A stretch of DNA of 64,000 nucleotides from Glaciimonas sp. PAMC28666 (GTDB taxonomy: Bacteria > Pseudomonadota > Gammaproteobacteria > Burkholderiales > Burkholderiaceae_D): contig NZ_CP070304.1 of the NCBI RefSeq assembly GCF_016917355.1, forward strand, positions 5,146,001 through 5,210,000, in the 5' to 3' direction. The number at the start of each line of letters is the position of its first letter. The first letter of the stretch is position 1. The translations under genes and the position numbers were made by a program. This document shows positions 46,391-56,701 of this stretch, one piece after another. The notes under the pieces are model-generated. The model was not told the DNA's origin. It did no database searches and saw only the letters and a program-made list of their open reading frames with translations.

Positions 46391-47030
46391 AGGGGTGTCT
46401 CCTTAATGATAAAAATGGGTCAATTTTTAACGTTTGATATCTGATTGTATGGGCCGTTTTACGCTTTTGCTGGTGGCCGATTCAGGGTATTTTCTTGTTT
46501 ATTACGTACATTTTTTACAACAAAATATATCCAAATGGCATTCTAATGACATTTTTAGAAATGTACTAATTAACAACGCACTGGCGTCTTTGAAATGCAT
46601 TCCACGAAAAGTCGATGGCATCGCGCATAATCACCCCAAAGAAACGACCGGAATTTCCTTCACCTTGTGGTCTCGCGCATTTAACTAAAAACGCAGCTTA
46701 GCGACTGAAATGGCGCTTTTTTTTGACGTTTGTTCGGCCACACGAAGTTGATATTGCTGCGGAAGCCAAGGTGCAGCGGTCTCTATGGTTTGTTGATTTT
46801 TCTGTTCTGATATCGATATTAGCGATAAAAAAGCCGAAATTCTATATACTCAATCTTTAAACGTGCGTTTAGCGCGCACTTGTGAGCGATAAACGAACGA
46901 AAATAAAGTTAAAATAATAGGATGGCAGAGCGATTTACTTATACCTAAAAATTGGATGCGAGATGGGTAGCTCGAATGCTTAGCGAAATTCTTTGCGGAA
47001 ACACCTCATTAATTAAGGCGTCGCCTTTTT
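46391..47030. other. AT-rich divergent region between MHS transporter and IclR genes
   Basis: About 640 bases. A plus frame at 46434-46688 has no ribosome-binding site and no recognisable domain. The region should contain the IclR-controlled promoters. A GTGCG/CGCAC inverted repeat near 46864-46880 is the only symmetrical element noted. Confidence 0.45.
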
Positions 47031-47798
47031 ATGGATCAAAAGGATTTAAATAAACGCGACTGGATCGCCGGTCTGGATCGGGGGCTTGCGATACTGGAGG
47101 GTTTTGATAGCGACCATCCGCGTATGACTGCGACACAAGCTGCACAACGCACAGGACTTACCCGTTCAGCGGCGCGGCGCTATCTACTGACGCTGGAACA
47201 CCTTGGCTATCTGTACAGCGATGGCAAACAGTTCGGTCTGACCCCGCGAGTGCTGAAAGTAGGATGGTCTTACTTCGATTCGGCGCAATTGCCGCGCACT
47301 TTGTTACCGTTCTTACAGCGCGCAACCGGGGCGATTAACGAAGCCGTGTATGTCAGTGTGCTGGATAATTGGGAACTGGTGTTCATTGCAAAAAACGGCA
47401 CCACGCGGGTCATGACGACCGGCTTTGTGCTGGGTGCACGCACTCCCGCGCAACTCGCTTCACCTGGCATTATGCTGCTGGCATTTGAACCGGTCGAAAA
47501 GGTCAAAGCGTGGTTGGGCGCGTCGGTACTTGCGCCCTTTACACCTTTTACGATCACTGACAGCGAACGTCTTTACGTGGAAGTTGAAACCGCACGCGCA
47601 AACGGTTACGCGGTGGTGGAACAACAACTGCAAATTGGTGTGCGAGGGATCGCGCTGCCGTTAAAAAATAGGCACGGAGAGCTCATCGCTGCCTTGAGCG
47701 TTAGTCTGCCGATGGCACATGAAAGCCGTGAAAGTGCATTAGCGCGCGTTTTGCCGATCTTGCAGGCAACGGCAAACACCTTGATTAATCATTTGTAG
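47031..47798 (+). CDS. IclR-family transcriptional regulator (PcaR/PobR-like)
   Basis: 255 residues. The N-terminal winged helix (LDRGLAILEGFDSDHPRMTATQAAQRTGLTRSAARRYLLTLEHLGYL) and the C-terminal effector domain fit the PcaU/PcaR/PobR branch, which controls protocatechuate and other aromatic-acid genes. It is divergent from the broken MHS transporter, its likely target. The ATG has no good ribosome-binding site. Confidence 0.9.
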   Translation: MDQKDLNKRDWIAGLDRGLAILEGFDSDHPRMTATQAAQRTGLTRSAARRYLLTLEHLGYLYSDGKQFGLTPRVLKVGWSYFDSAQLPRTLLPFLQRATGAINEAVYVSVLDNWELVFIAKNGTTRVMTTGFVLGARTPAQLASPGIMLLAFEPVEKVKAWLGASVLAPFTPFTITDSERLYVEVETARANGYAVVEQQLQIGVRGIALPLKNRHGELIAALSVSLPMAHESRESALARVLPILQATANTLINHL

Positions 47799-47944
47799 CA
47801 GCCAACCGCAATGAGCTAGGTTGTTGCGTAGGGACTTGAAGTAAACTTATTGGCAACGGTTGGAACTGCGGCGGGAATGGGATTGGAACGGGGTTTGAAC
47901 GAGGTTTGAATAGTAAGAGAGCTGCAGATTAATATTGGAATCAA

Positions 47945-47974
47945 GCCTCGGAAAAAATCGCTTTGCTCCGAGGC
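47945..47974 (-). terminator. Possible terminator hairpin downstream of the NCS2 permease
   Basis: GCCTCGGA and TCCGAGGC form an eight-base perfect stem around a fourteen-base loop, about 20 bases past the permease stop. There is no T-run after the stem on the minus strand (a T-run sits in the loop), so efficiency is doubtful. Confidence 0.45.
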
Positions 47975-47995
47975 CCTAATGACAGGCCTGCGCCG

Positions 47996-49411
47996 CTAGA
48001 TTGCCCAGCCGCCGCCATAAAACACCGCTAAGGCAAGCGCAATTGCGACTGTTCCAAATGTCAGTTTGCGATACTCGCCAGAGACAATTCGACCAATCAC
48101 TAACGTGCAGAAGCCAAGCATAATGCCGGTGACGATATTGCAGGTCAGGACGATAAACACGGCACAGACCAACCCCGCCATGGCATCAACCGTATCTTCC
48201 ATATGCATTTTGCTGATACTGCCGAGCATCAATAATCCGACATACATCAATGCGGGCGCAGTGGCGTAAGACGGTACCAGGCCTGCCAATGGTGAGAAGA
48301 AAATAACCAAAAGGAACAGCAAACCGACGACCACTGCAGTGAGGCCTGTTCTGGCGCCAGCTGCCGTACCGACGGTCGATTCGATATATGCAGCGGCGGG
48401 TGCGCCGCCAACGAAACCGGCAAATATTGAACTCAGTGAATCAGCTGTGAGCGCACGACCGCCGTTGCGAATGTAACCGTTTTCATTAACCTGACCGGCT
48501 TGACCGGCCACTGCGCGAATTGTACCTGTAGCGTCGAACACTGCGGTCATCACGAGCGCCAGTACACTCGGCAATACGGCCATGCTGAGGGCGCCTTTAA
48601 TATCCATTGCACCGATCAATGAGGCGTGGCCGGGAGAGCTGAGCGCTGGCCATGCGAACACGCCGGTATATTTGACGGATGGATCAAATATTAATCCGAT
48701 GATGGAAATGCCAATGACGACTAATAAAATGCCGCCTGGTACCCGACGCCGCTCAAGACCGAAGATAGCAGCCAGACCAACGATGCTCATAACTACTGGA
48801 AACGAGGTGATGTGACCAAGCGCCACGGGTAATCCCGGCGCAGCATTTTTGACCACCAGACCGACGTCGTTTGAAGCAATCAATAACAGGAACAAGCCGA
48901 TACCGACGCCCGTTCCGTGAGCCACGCCAGCCGGCAAGTTTTGAAGAATCCAGGACCGCACGCCAGTGACCGAAATAGCGGTGAAGACCAAACCAGTCAG
49001 GAAAACCGCGCCCAGGGCGACAGATGGTGAGATGCCTTTTCCGAGGACCAGGCCAAACGCTGTAAATGCGGTCAACGAAATCGCGCAACCGACGGCGATG
49101 GGGAGGCGCGCCCAGAAACCCATGATGAGGGAGCCGAAAGCGGTAGTCAGACACACGGCCACAAATACCGCGCTTACATCAAATCCCGCCTTACCCAGCA
49201 TGTCAGGCACGACAAAAACAGAATAGACCATTGCCAGAAAGGTGGTGATTCCAGCAATAATCTCACGGCGTTGAGTGCTTCCGCGCGCAGTAATCTGGAA
49301 ATATTCGTCGATCCTGCCTATTCGGGATTCCGGTGCAGCAGCATGTGTGGTGTCAGCGCCGAGGGCATGACTACTGATTATCGGCGGTGACTGAAGTTGT
49401 TGGTCCATCAT
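47996..49411 (-). CDS. NCS2-family purine/nucleobase permease (AzgA/GhxP-like)
   Basis: 471 residues with about twelve to fourteen transmembrane segments. [21 protein letters not shown] at the start, a [14 protein letters not shown] stretch, [16 protein letters not shown] (motif in helix 8) and [22 protein letters not shown] (helix 10) are characteristic of the AzgA branch, which imports adenine, guanine or hypoxanthine with protons. Which base is used cannot be told. AAAGGAGT precedes the ATG at somewhat long spacing. It is monocistronic, convergent with the IclR gene. Confidence 0.92.
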   Translation of the reverse strand: MMDQQLQSPPIISSHALGADTTHAAAPESRIGRIDEYFQITARGSTQRREIIAGITTFLAMVYSVFVVPDMLGKAGFDVSAVFVAVCLTTAFGSLIMGFWARLPIAVGCAISLTAFTAFGLVLGKGISPSVALGAVFLTGLVFTAISVTGVRSWILQNLPAGVAHGTGVGIGLFLLLIASNDVGLVVKNAAPGLPVALGHITSFPVVMSIVGLAAIFGLERRRVPGGILLVVIGISIIGLIFDPSVKYTGVFAWPALSSPGHASLIGAMDIKGALSMAVLPSVLALVMTAVFDATGTIRAVAGQAGQVNENGYIRNGGRALTADSLSSIFAGFVGGAPAAAYIESTVGTAAGARTGLTAVVVGLLFLLVIFFSPLAGLVPSYATAPALMYVGLLMLGSISKMHMEDTVDAMAGLVCAVFIVLTCNIVTGIMLGFCTLVIGRIVSGEYRKLTFGTVAIALALAVFYGGGWAI

Positions 49412-49788
49412 GATAAAGCGACTCCTTTATTGTCCTCTGGGAAGTATTCCTGCAATCGCAAGCCTATCGCCTCAGGGTGTCTCGTGTTATGTTTTTGATC
49501 GCCTTTGAATCGAGAACGAAAACTCGGTCAAAGGTCGCTCGTAAATTGGAATACGTCCAACAATGTCAGCTTATGGTAAGAAAAGTATCCGCTCCATCAT
49601 GCCAGGTAAATAGCCGCCATTTGCATTTGCATATGCGGTTTGGGGGTCAGGCGCGGAAATGTGTCTCCAGTTATCCTTTCGCATAGGGAAAAAATACGAA
49701 CAATTTGGATGACAAAAATCGTGTGGTGGACAGAGTTAAACTCTGAGTAAAAAAACAGCGTAAAAAACAGAGCGAAAAAAATGCCTTT
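49412..49788. other. Spacer between NCS2 permease and SNF2 helicase genes
   Basis: About 377 bases with no gene. A CAGAGTT-A-AACTCTG inverted repeat lies at 49730-49744, in a T-rich (minus-strand) area downstream of the helicase stop; it may contribute to termination. No purine riboswitch features were recognised upstream of the permease. Confidence 0.45.
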
Positions 49789-52281
49789 TTAGTCTTCCCG
49801 CTCACCAGCCCCGTAGCGCAGCGGTGATAACATCAACTGTAAATCCTCCGCATTAAATTTGTGCGCCAGCGCCGCATCACTGCCGAGCACTCCTTCGGCC
49901 AGCGCAGCTTTGCGCGCTTGTAAATCCAGGATACATTCTTCGATACTGCCTTCAATTACCAATTTATACACAAACACAGTTTGTTCTTGTCCGATCCGAT
50001 GCGCTCGGGATGTCGCTTGCTCTTCCACGGCCGGATTCCACCACGGATCCATATGAATGACGGTATCGGCAGCGGTGAGGTTGAGTCCGACGCCACCCGC
50101 CTTCAGGCTGATCAGCAAGATCGGTATGGTTTTGGTCTGAAATTGCGCAACCAACGCACCGCGCTTTCCGGGTGGCGTTTTGCCGGTCAGCGCGAGCCAG
50201 GGAATTTCTAAAAGATCAAGCTCCACCTGAAGCATACCGAGCAATTCTGTAAATTGCGAAAACACCAAAATCCGACGCCCCTCCGCGACCAGCGCTGGTA
50301 GCATATCCCGGAGCATGTCGAGCTTGGCGCGCTCCATGCCAGGGGAATGTTTGATGCCTTTCAGTAAGTAGGGATCACAGCAGACTTGACGCAGTTTAAG
50401 TAAAGCGTCGAGTATCGTGATCTGACCACCCGAAAATCCTTTGCGCTGCAAGACGCGCCGCACGTGCTCGTCAGCAGCCACTCGCACACTTTCGTAGAGG
50501 TCACGTTGATGGCCTTGTAACTGCAAACGTTTGATCGCTTCAATTTTGGCGGGTAATTCAGTGGCGACTTCATCCTTCCGTTTTCGCAATATGAAAGGTC
50601 GCACCCGCTGGGCCAGCATCTGCGCCCGTAACGATTCGCCGCCCACTTCAATCGGCCTACGCCACAAGCGCATAAAGCTACGCGCATCGCCCAGAAATCC
50701 GGGCATCAAAAAATCGAATTGCGTCCACAATTCACTCAGGTTGTTTTCTAGTGGCGTGCCGGTGATACATAAACGGTGACGCGCCCTGATTCGTCGCACG
50801 GCGTTCGCGCTGCGCGCCGCTGCATTCTTGACGGTCTGCGCTTCATCCAGAATCAGCATGTGAAAATCTTGCGCCTCCAACGCGGCTCTATCACGCCAGA
50901 GTAACGGGTAGGTTGTCAGGACGATGTCATGCTCGGCCATACGACAAAAATCCTGCTTTCTGTGCGGTCCTTGCAACGTCAGAACGCGCAAACTCGGTGC
51001 CATACGTTTTGCTTCAGCCTGCCAGTTGAAGATCAGCGAGGTGGGCAATACAATTAACGCCGGGCGATCCAGTCGGCCCGATTGCTGCTCGATCAGGAGG
51101 TGCGCCAGCGCCTGTGCAGTTTTCCCCAGCCCCATGTCATCGGCCAGGATACCGGCCAGATTTTGCGCACGCAAATATTGTAACCATGCCACGCCGTGCA
51201 ACTGATAGGGCCGTAATGTGACGCCCAAACCAATTGGCGCGTCGACCTGTTGCGGGCCGCTTGTGAGTTGCAACCTTTGACCTAGCTCGCGAAGTCCGGC
51301 GTCTCCGCGTAGTTGCCAGTCACCGTGCTTGCCGGCACGTTGCCCTTGCGTATTCATCAGGTGCAAACGCATGGTGTCGAGACGATACGTATCCCAGGAT
51401 GACAACCGCAACGGCCCTTCTTTACGAAGAGGATCAGTCAGCAAATCGAGCATGCTTCCTACAATCGCCTTCAGCGGAGCGGCTAATGCTTCAATTCGCT
51501 TTCCGTTTGGTGAACGCAACAGAATCACGGCATCGTCATCGATCAACGCGAGCTTGTGGGCGTCAAGCCAGCGCGCATCGCGCTGCAATAAGTTCGCCAA
51601 CATCGGCGTCAAATCCAGCATCGCTCCGTCAAGCTCAATCCCTAACGTCAGCAACCACGACTCACCCGAAGGTTGACGCAACGCGGTCAAAGACGGCGTT
51701 CGATTTCGCATCTGCGAAATCACTTCTTTACTCAGTATTTCCCCGGTTTCCGTGCTTAGCGTGAGATGCCAGGCATCTACCGTTACGCTTTCGTGCGCGA
51801 AGCCAGGATGGACCACCACAGACCAGCCTTCGGCCTGTAAAACAGGTAATTGGTCAGCCCAGAAATCGCCAAAAAATTCTTCTTGTACCAGCGTCCAAAG
51901 CGCGTTGAATTCCTCCCCCTCCTTATCCGTGCGCCACTGTAAATTCTCGCCTGGCAGCGGATAAAGACCAGCATCCCAAACGCGATCCAGCGCATCCGCT
52001 TCTGCCGCCAAATCACGTCTCAGCAACGGTTGCCCCCCATCATTTTCCGCAAATTGCGATGATTTCGGGCGCCGGTTGATGAGCGCGGTCGGTGCCGGAG
52101 TTTCCCAATACAAACCTTGGTCGGTGGTATAGGTCCATGCGATGCGAACGATCGTTACCAGCCCGCCGCGTGGGCCAAACGGGCCGGAAGGTTTCATCCC
52201 TAACAGGCCATCGCCACGGCTTAAGGTCTGCAGCGTCAGCCGGGGCCGGAAGCGGCCTATCGATACGGGAGCAGGATTCAT
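49789..52281 (-). CDS. SNF2-family DEAD/DEAH-box helicase (RapA/HepA-like)
   Basis: 830 residues. The N-terminal 340 residues are variable and typical of bacterial SNF2 proteins. The core has LRPYQLHGVAWLQYLR, Walker A DDMGLGKT (about 380-387), DEAQ (about 478), ITGTPLENNLSELW, the second RecA lobe ILVFSQFTELLGML, and motif VI TSRAHRIGQ. It probably translocates on DNA to remodel protein-DNA complexes; the precise role in bacteria is not established. The ATG at 52281 lacks a ribosome-binding site. It lies 160 bases after the RNA helicase gene on the same strand. Confidence 0.92.
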   Translation of the reverse strand: MNPAPVSIGRFRPRLTLQTLSRGDGLLGMKPSGPFGPRGGLVTIVRIAWTYTTDQGLYWETPAPTALINRRPKSSQFAENDGGQPLLRRDLAAEADALDRVWDAGLYPLPGENLQWRTDKEGEEFNALWTLVQEEFFGDFWADQLPVLQAEGWSVVVHPGFAHESVTVDAWHLTLSTETGEILSKEVISQMRNRTPSLTALRQPSGESWLLTLGIELDGAMLDLTPMLANLLQRDARWLDAHKLALIDDDAVILLRSPNGKRIEALAAPLKAIVGSMLDLLTDPLRKEGPLRLSSWDTYRLDTMRLHLMNTQGQRAGKHGDWQLRGDAGLRELGQRLQLTSGPQQVDAPIGLGVTLRPYQLHGVAWLQYLRAQNLAGILADDMGLGKTAQALAHLLIEQQSGRLDRPALIVLPTSLIFNWQAEAKRMAPSLRVLTLQGPHRKQDFCRMAEHDIVLTTYPLLWRDRAALEAQDFHMLILDEAQTVKNAAARSANAVRRIRARHRLCITGTPLENNLSELWTQFDFLMPGFLGDARSFMRLWRRPIEVGGESLRAQMLAQRVRPFILRKRKDEVATELPAKIEAIKRLQLQGHQRDLYESVRVAADEHVRRVLQRKGFSGGQITILDALLKLRQVCCDPYLLKGIKHSPGMERAKLDMLRDMLPALVAEGRRILVFSQFTELLGMLQVELDLLEIPWLALTGKTPPGKRGALVAQFQTKTIPILLISLKAGGVGLNLTAADTVIHMDPWWNPAVEEQATSRAHRIGQEQTVFVYKLVIEGSIEECILDLQARKAALAEGVLGSDAALAHKFNAEDLQLMLSPLRYGAGERED

Positions 52282-52444
52282 CGGTCTTGGACGGAAGTCT
52301 CGAAAGTCTCAGAAGCCCGGGCAGTCTGAATCGGCCCCAGCATTCAATCGCACACGTTGAGCGGACATTGCACCACTATCGGGTAAGCCCCAAACAACTG
52401 AAGCCCAACCCGATCTTTAATGGTTACAACCAACCTGTGCCGGA

Positions 52445-54799
52445 TTACGCCGGTTTTGGACCTTTGCGATGTGCCTTAGGTTTTGCTTTAGCTGGATCAG
52501 AACGGTTGTTGAAATCGTTCTTATTTTTAAACGGTGGCTTGTCACTCAGCTTTTCACCAACACGTCGGTCACCGCCAGTTTTCGGTGCCGCAAAAGATTT
52601 GCTACCCGCAAATTTATCGCCGCCACCGGAGCGCTCACCCGCATGACTAATACGAAGTTGTTGACCAGCGACCCACACAGTTTTTAGATGTTCGAGCAGT
52701 TCTTTCGGCATGCCTTCCGGCAAATCCAGGGTGCTGTGATCATCAAATATTTCGATACGACCAATATGCTTGGAATCCAGGCTGGCCTCGTTGGCGATAG
52801 CGCCCACGATATTACCGGCCTTTACGCCATGCTCGGTACCAACTTCGATACGGAAACGCTCCATACCGGCGTCAGGTTTGCGATCATTGCGCTCTTTTTT
52901 TGGGAACTCGGATCGGGCAACGTGGCCCTCCGATTCAGGGCGCTCTTTACGTTCAAATCTTTCAGCTGGCGGACTATTTTCCCTTGCACTGGTGGCAGAA
53001 AAAGGTGCTCTTGACGCTGCCTGTGCTGGCGCTGGAGTGGACGATTTATGGGCAGAATCAGAGGCTCCGCCATCTGTACTAATGCGTAATTGCTGACCTG
53101 CTACCCATACCGTCTTGAGATGTTCAAGGAGCTCGCTCGGCAAGTCATTCGGCAAATCCAGAACACTATAGTTATCGAATATTTCGATGCGTCCGATATT
53201 TTTGGAATCTAACCCTGCCTCGTTGGCAATCGCGCCGACAATATTGCCGGGCTTAACACCATGCGTATGGCCCACTTCGATGCGGAAGGTTTGCATGCCG
53301 ACATCGGTGCCGCGGTCGGTACGCTCTCTGCGCGGCGCTGCGGGGCGCTCGCTCCGTTCCGGGCGCTCAAATCGTTCCGGACGTTCTCCCCTTTCACCGC
53401 GGTCAGATCGCTCGAATTTACCAGCATGCGAAGAGCGCTCATCCGACCAGGAAGAGGCACTGGATGTCTCGCGCTGATTTTTGTCTATCAATAGAGGGAC
53501 ATTTCCACGCGCCATTTTGGCGAGTGCTGCAGCGATCTCAATCGCGGGAACATTGTTCTCGGTTTCGTATTCTTCGATAATGGTTCGAAATTGTTCCAAC
53601 CCGCCAAGGGCCAGCATCTCACCTATCTGGGATTTGAACTTGGCAATCCGAACGTCGTTGACGGCTTGAATACTCGGCAATATTAGCGGTTCAATCGGTT
53701 GGCGGGTAGCGCGCTCAATCGCTTTCAGAAGGCTTTTCTCACGCGGTGTAATAAATAAGATCGCCTCCCCGCTACGTCCTGCGCGACCGGTGCGTCCTAC
53801 GCGGTGTGTATAGCTTTCAGGATCATGCGGCACGTCATAATTGACGACGTGACTGATACGCTCCACGTCAAGGCCACGCGCTGCAACGTCGGTGGCGACC
53901 AGGATATCTATGCGACCATCTTTCAACTGTTGAATAGTGCGTTCACGTTGTGCTTGCTGGATGTCGCCATTGATGGCCGCAGCAGAAAATCCGCGCGCTT
54001 GTAACTTGCTGGCTAGTTCTTCTGTGCCCAATTTTGTGCGGGAAAAAATGATCATGCCATCAAACGTTTCGGCCTCCAGAATGCGGGTAAGAGCCTCCAG
54101 CTTTTGCATGCCACTCACCAACCAGTAGCGCTGACGAATGTTATCCGCAGTGCCCGTTTTGGCGACGATGGCGATCTCCGATGGATCGCGCAAATAGGTT
54201 TTTGCGATGCGTCTGATGACCGATGGCATCGTAGCGGAGAATAGCGCTGTCTGACGCGTCGCGGGCGTCTTCTGAAGAATATTTTCTACGTCGTCGATAA
54301 AGCCCATACGAAGCATTTCATCCGCTTCGTCCAGTACCAGGGTTTTCAGCTGAGACAAATCCAGCGTATTTTTATCTAAATGGTCAATCACTCGGCCTGG
54401 TGTGCCGACCACGACGTGGACGCCGCGGCGTAAAGCCCTTAACTGAGGCTCATAGCTTTGACCACCGTAAATAGGCAACACGTGAAAGCCGGGGATATGC
54501 GCGGCATACCGTTGAAATGCTTCCGCTACCTGAATGGCGAGTTCGCGCGTAGGCGCTAATACCAGCGCTTGCGGTGTTGTTTGTTTAATGTCAATACGCG
54601 ACAGAATCGGGAGCGCAAATGCGGCGGTCTTGCCGGTTCCGGTTTGCGCTTGCCCCAACACGTCGCGGTTGGCTAAAAGGATCGGTATGGTGGCGGCCTG
54701 AATCGGCGACGGGGACTCATATCCGACTTCTTTCAGCACGCGCAGCAGCGGCTCACTGAGGTTCAAATCGGCAAATAAGGGAATAGGTGTTTCTGACAT
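52445..54799 (-). CDS. deaD: DeaD/CsdA-type DEAD-box RNA helicase with duplicated C-terminal RNA-binding domain
   Basis: 784 residues from the ATG at 54799 (the frame runs back to a TTG at 54811). The helicase core is complete: AQTGTGKT, PTRELAIQ, DEAD, SAT, and HRVGRTGRAGRSG. It unwinds structured RNA and acts in ribosome assembly and cold adaptation in relatives. Residues about 400-460 form a dimerisation-like region, followed by an Arg/Glu-rich RGERPERFERPERSERP linker. There are then two near-identical DbpA-type RNA-binding domains, at about 500-575 and 644-720. They share FRIEVG, HGVK, GNIVGAIANEA and LLEHLKTVWVAGQQLRIS. Most relatives carry one. The tail is Lys-rich. Confidence 0.94.
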   Translation of the reverse strand: MSETPIPLFADLNLSEPLLRVLKEVGYESPSPIQAATIPILLANRDVLGQAQTGTGKTAAFALPILSRIDIKQTTPQALVLAPTRELAIQVAEAFQRYAAHIPGFHVLPIYGGQSYEPQLRALRRGVHVVVGTPGRVIDHLDKNTLDLSQLKTLVLDEADEMLRMGFIDDVENILQKTPATRQTALFSATMPSVIRRIAKTYLRDPSEIAIVAKTGTADNIRQRYWLVSGMQKLEALTRILEAETFDGMIIFSRTKLGTEELASKLQARGFSAAAINGDIQQAQRERTIQQLKDGRIDILVATDVAARGLDVERISHVVNYDVPHDPESYTHRVGRTGRAGRSGEAILFITPREKSLLKAIERATRQPIEPLILPSIQAVNDVRIAKFKSQIGEMLALGGLEQFRTIIEEYETENNVPAIEIAAALAKMARGNVPLLIDKNQRETSSASSWSDERSSHAGKFERSDRGERGERPERFERPERSERPAAPRRERTDRGTDVGMQTFRIEVGHTHGVKPGNIVGAIANEAGLDSKNIGRIEIFDNYSVLDLPNDLPSELLEHLKTVWVAGQQLRISTDGGASDSAHKSSTPAPAQAASRAPFSATSARENSPPAERFERKERPESEGHVARSEFPKKERNDRKPDAGMERFRIEVGTEHGVKAGNIVGAIANEASLDSKHIGRIEIFDDHSTLDLPEGMPKELLEHLKTVWVAGQQLRISHAGERSGGGDKFAGSKSFAAPKTGGDRRVGEKLSDKPPFKNKNDFNNRSDPAKAKPKAHRKGPKPA

Positions 54800-55065
54800 G
54801 ATAACTCGCAAGTTTGCTCGAATCGCACTATGCGAAACAATGTAAGCGTAGTTTACTCTGTTGTAGCGTCACCGGGGCTTATTGCCGACAGGTATAAGAC
54901 TTTGTCTACCCTATCTGTAAGCGTAATCCGGCGTAGCGCTGATACAACCACGCCGAAATCAGCATAATAGAGGCCATGCCCTTCTATGAAAGAAGCGCAT
55001 GGTGTGGCGCCGGAGACTACTAATCTGATAGGTGCCAGTGCGCTGTCATTGCATCAGATTTCCGT

Positions 55066-55824
55066 TTATCTGGCTGTCCAGCCTCCGTCAACCACCAGAT
55101 TTGCGCCAGCCATGAACGAAGATTCGTCGCTGGCAAGGAAAACGGCCGCCGCAGCGATTTCTTCCGGTGTTCCAAGCCGCTTGAGGACGGTCTCCTCCTC
55201 GAAAGTGCGGCGCATTGCCGCCGGGTTGGGATTGCTCGCAAAAACGTCTTCCAGCAATTGGGTGGTTGTCGGCCCTGGACATAAGCAATTAATGCGAATT
55301 TTTTCAGGACCATGATCGATCGCCATGGCCTTACTTAACATCACCACGCCGCCTTTTGAAGCACAATAAGCGGCTACCCCAGCCTCCCCCACTAACCCTA
55401 ATTCGGAGGCAATGTTGACAATAACACCACCACCGCCGCTACGCATTATGGGAATGACTGCCTTTGAACAAAGAAAGACCCCCTTGAGGTTTACCCGCAT
55501 CAGCCAGTCCCATTCTTCCTCGGAGGTTGACGTAACCGGTTTGGCAAACTCAACACCTGCGTTATTGATGAGGATGTCAATACGACCATACAAACGCAAT
55601 ACCCTTTGGGCGAGTTTTTTTACTTCACTTTCACAGCCGACGTCGGTTTTCACGAATTGCATGGGCGAATGTCCCTCCGCTGAGGGTGCGGAAACTTGTT
55701 CCGTTGCATCAACGATGTCGGCTATAACGACATGCGCTCCTTCACGTACAAAGCGCTGCGCAATTGCGAGGCCGATGCCGCGTTGTCCACCCGTGACGAT
55801 CGCCACTTTGTTATGTAACTTCAT
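55066..55824 (-). CDS. Classical short-chain dehydrogenase/reductase
   Basis: 252 residues. Coenzyme motif TGGQRGIGLAIA, then NNAG, and the catalytic Ser-Tyr-Lys in IASELGLVGEAGVAAYCASKGG (YxxxK). A C-terminal VVDGGWT completes the pattern. It is an NAD(P)-dependent oxidoreductase of the 3-oxoacyl-ACP-reductase-like (FabG) group; the substrate is unknown. It is monocistronic. Confidence 0.92.
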   Translation of the reverse strand: MKLHNKVAIVTGGQRGIGLAIAQRFVREGAHVVIADIVDATEQVSAPSAEGHSPMQFVKTDVGCESEVKKLAQRVLRLYGRIDILINNAGVEFAKPVTSTSEEEWDWLMRVNLKGVFLCSKAVIPIMRSGGGGVIVNIASELGLVGEAGVAAYCASKGGVVMLSKAMAIDHGPEKIRINCLCPGPTTTQLLEDVFASNPNPAAMRRTFEEETVLKRLGTPEEIAAAAVFLASDESSFMAGANLVVDGGWTAR

Positions 55825-56701
55825 CGAAATACCTTACGTATGGCAACATCGCAGTGTTCACCTGTTGGTTAATATGGCCTGCTGTGAATGGCACTGAGAC
55901 CAAAAAGCAAAGCACGATTTTGATTGAGCAGAGTAGATAATTTTAAAAAGCGCGCTCCATCCAAAAGGAAGAAGCAAGCGATCAAATAGCTACCAGAATA
56001 TGACTTTATTGTTGCAAGGAGCTTGCAAATAAGCTTGCAAAAACGTCAAATAAATTGATGCGAATATTTCCGATGTTGGAGATCCCTAAAGAAAATTCAC
56101 TGGGCGCGTGCCATCAAACAGCCGAGGATTGGGGGATGGTTTTGGAACAACCGCCTGAATACTATACGGCGTTAAGGTGCGCCGACACAAGCCGCTCACA
56201 ACATATTGAAATATTCTTAGCGGTCGATTTCGGCTTACCAACTTGGTTAAGGACGAAGGCGTAATGGCGACGTTCTGTAGTTCGAAAGCACTCCCCAAGA
56301 TTGTCTCCCATCGGCTCTGGCCATGGTGCAGATCGCGTTCTCTTGCCAGATTGGTGGGGAGATAATTGCACACTTGCGGGTGACTATAGGCTTCTAAAAT
56401 ATCTTCAGGCGTTCAAAAAATTTGTAGATACAGTTGTTTTTTATAGACTACGCTTTTATTTGCGTAACTGAGATTTCTCCCGCCAACATGCGCACAATGC
56501 AGTACTCTTCAACTATGCAGAGCGCGAGCGCGGCAACATTGCATCAATGATCTTCATTCCAAACTCAGTTTAATCCTCACTTTTTTAGTATGAAATTTTC
56601 GCAGCGGTGAGTAAAAATGGGGTTTTAATTTCACTTAATTTTTTTTCGAAAAAACTTTTAGCAGAATAATTATTTAATCGAAAAAATAGGACCTGCTCCA
56701 T
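55825..56701. other. Long intergenic region
   Basis: About 880 bases with no supported gene. A 69-codon plus frame (56055-56264) and opposite minus frames overlap without ribosome-binding sites. The right end is AT-rich, with a TTTTTTCGAAAAAA palindrome near 56641-56654, just before the HdeD-like gene. Confidence 0.5.

Noticed and set aside
46434-46688. 84-codon plus frame upstream of the IclR gene
   Set aside because: AT-rich spacer, no ribosome-binding site or domain.
56055-56373. Opposing small frames in the 0.9 kb spacer
   Set aside because: They overlap on both strands without supporting signals.
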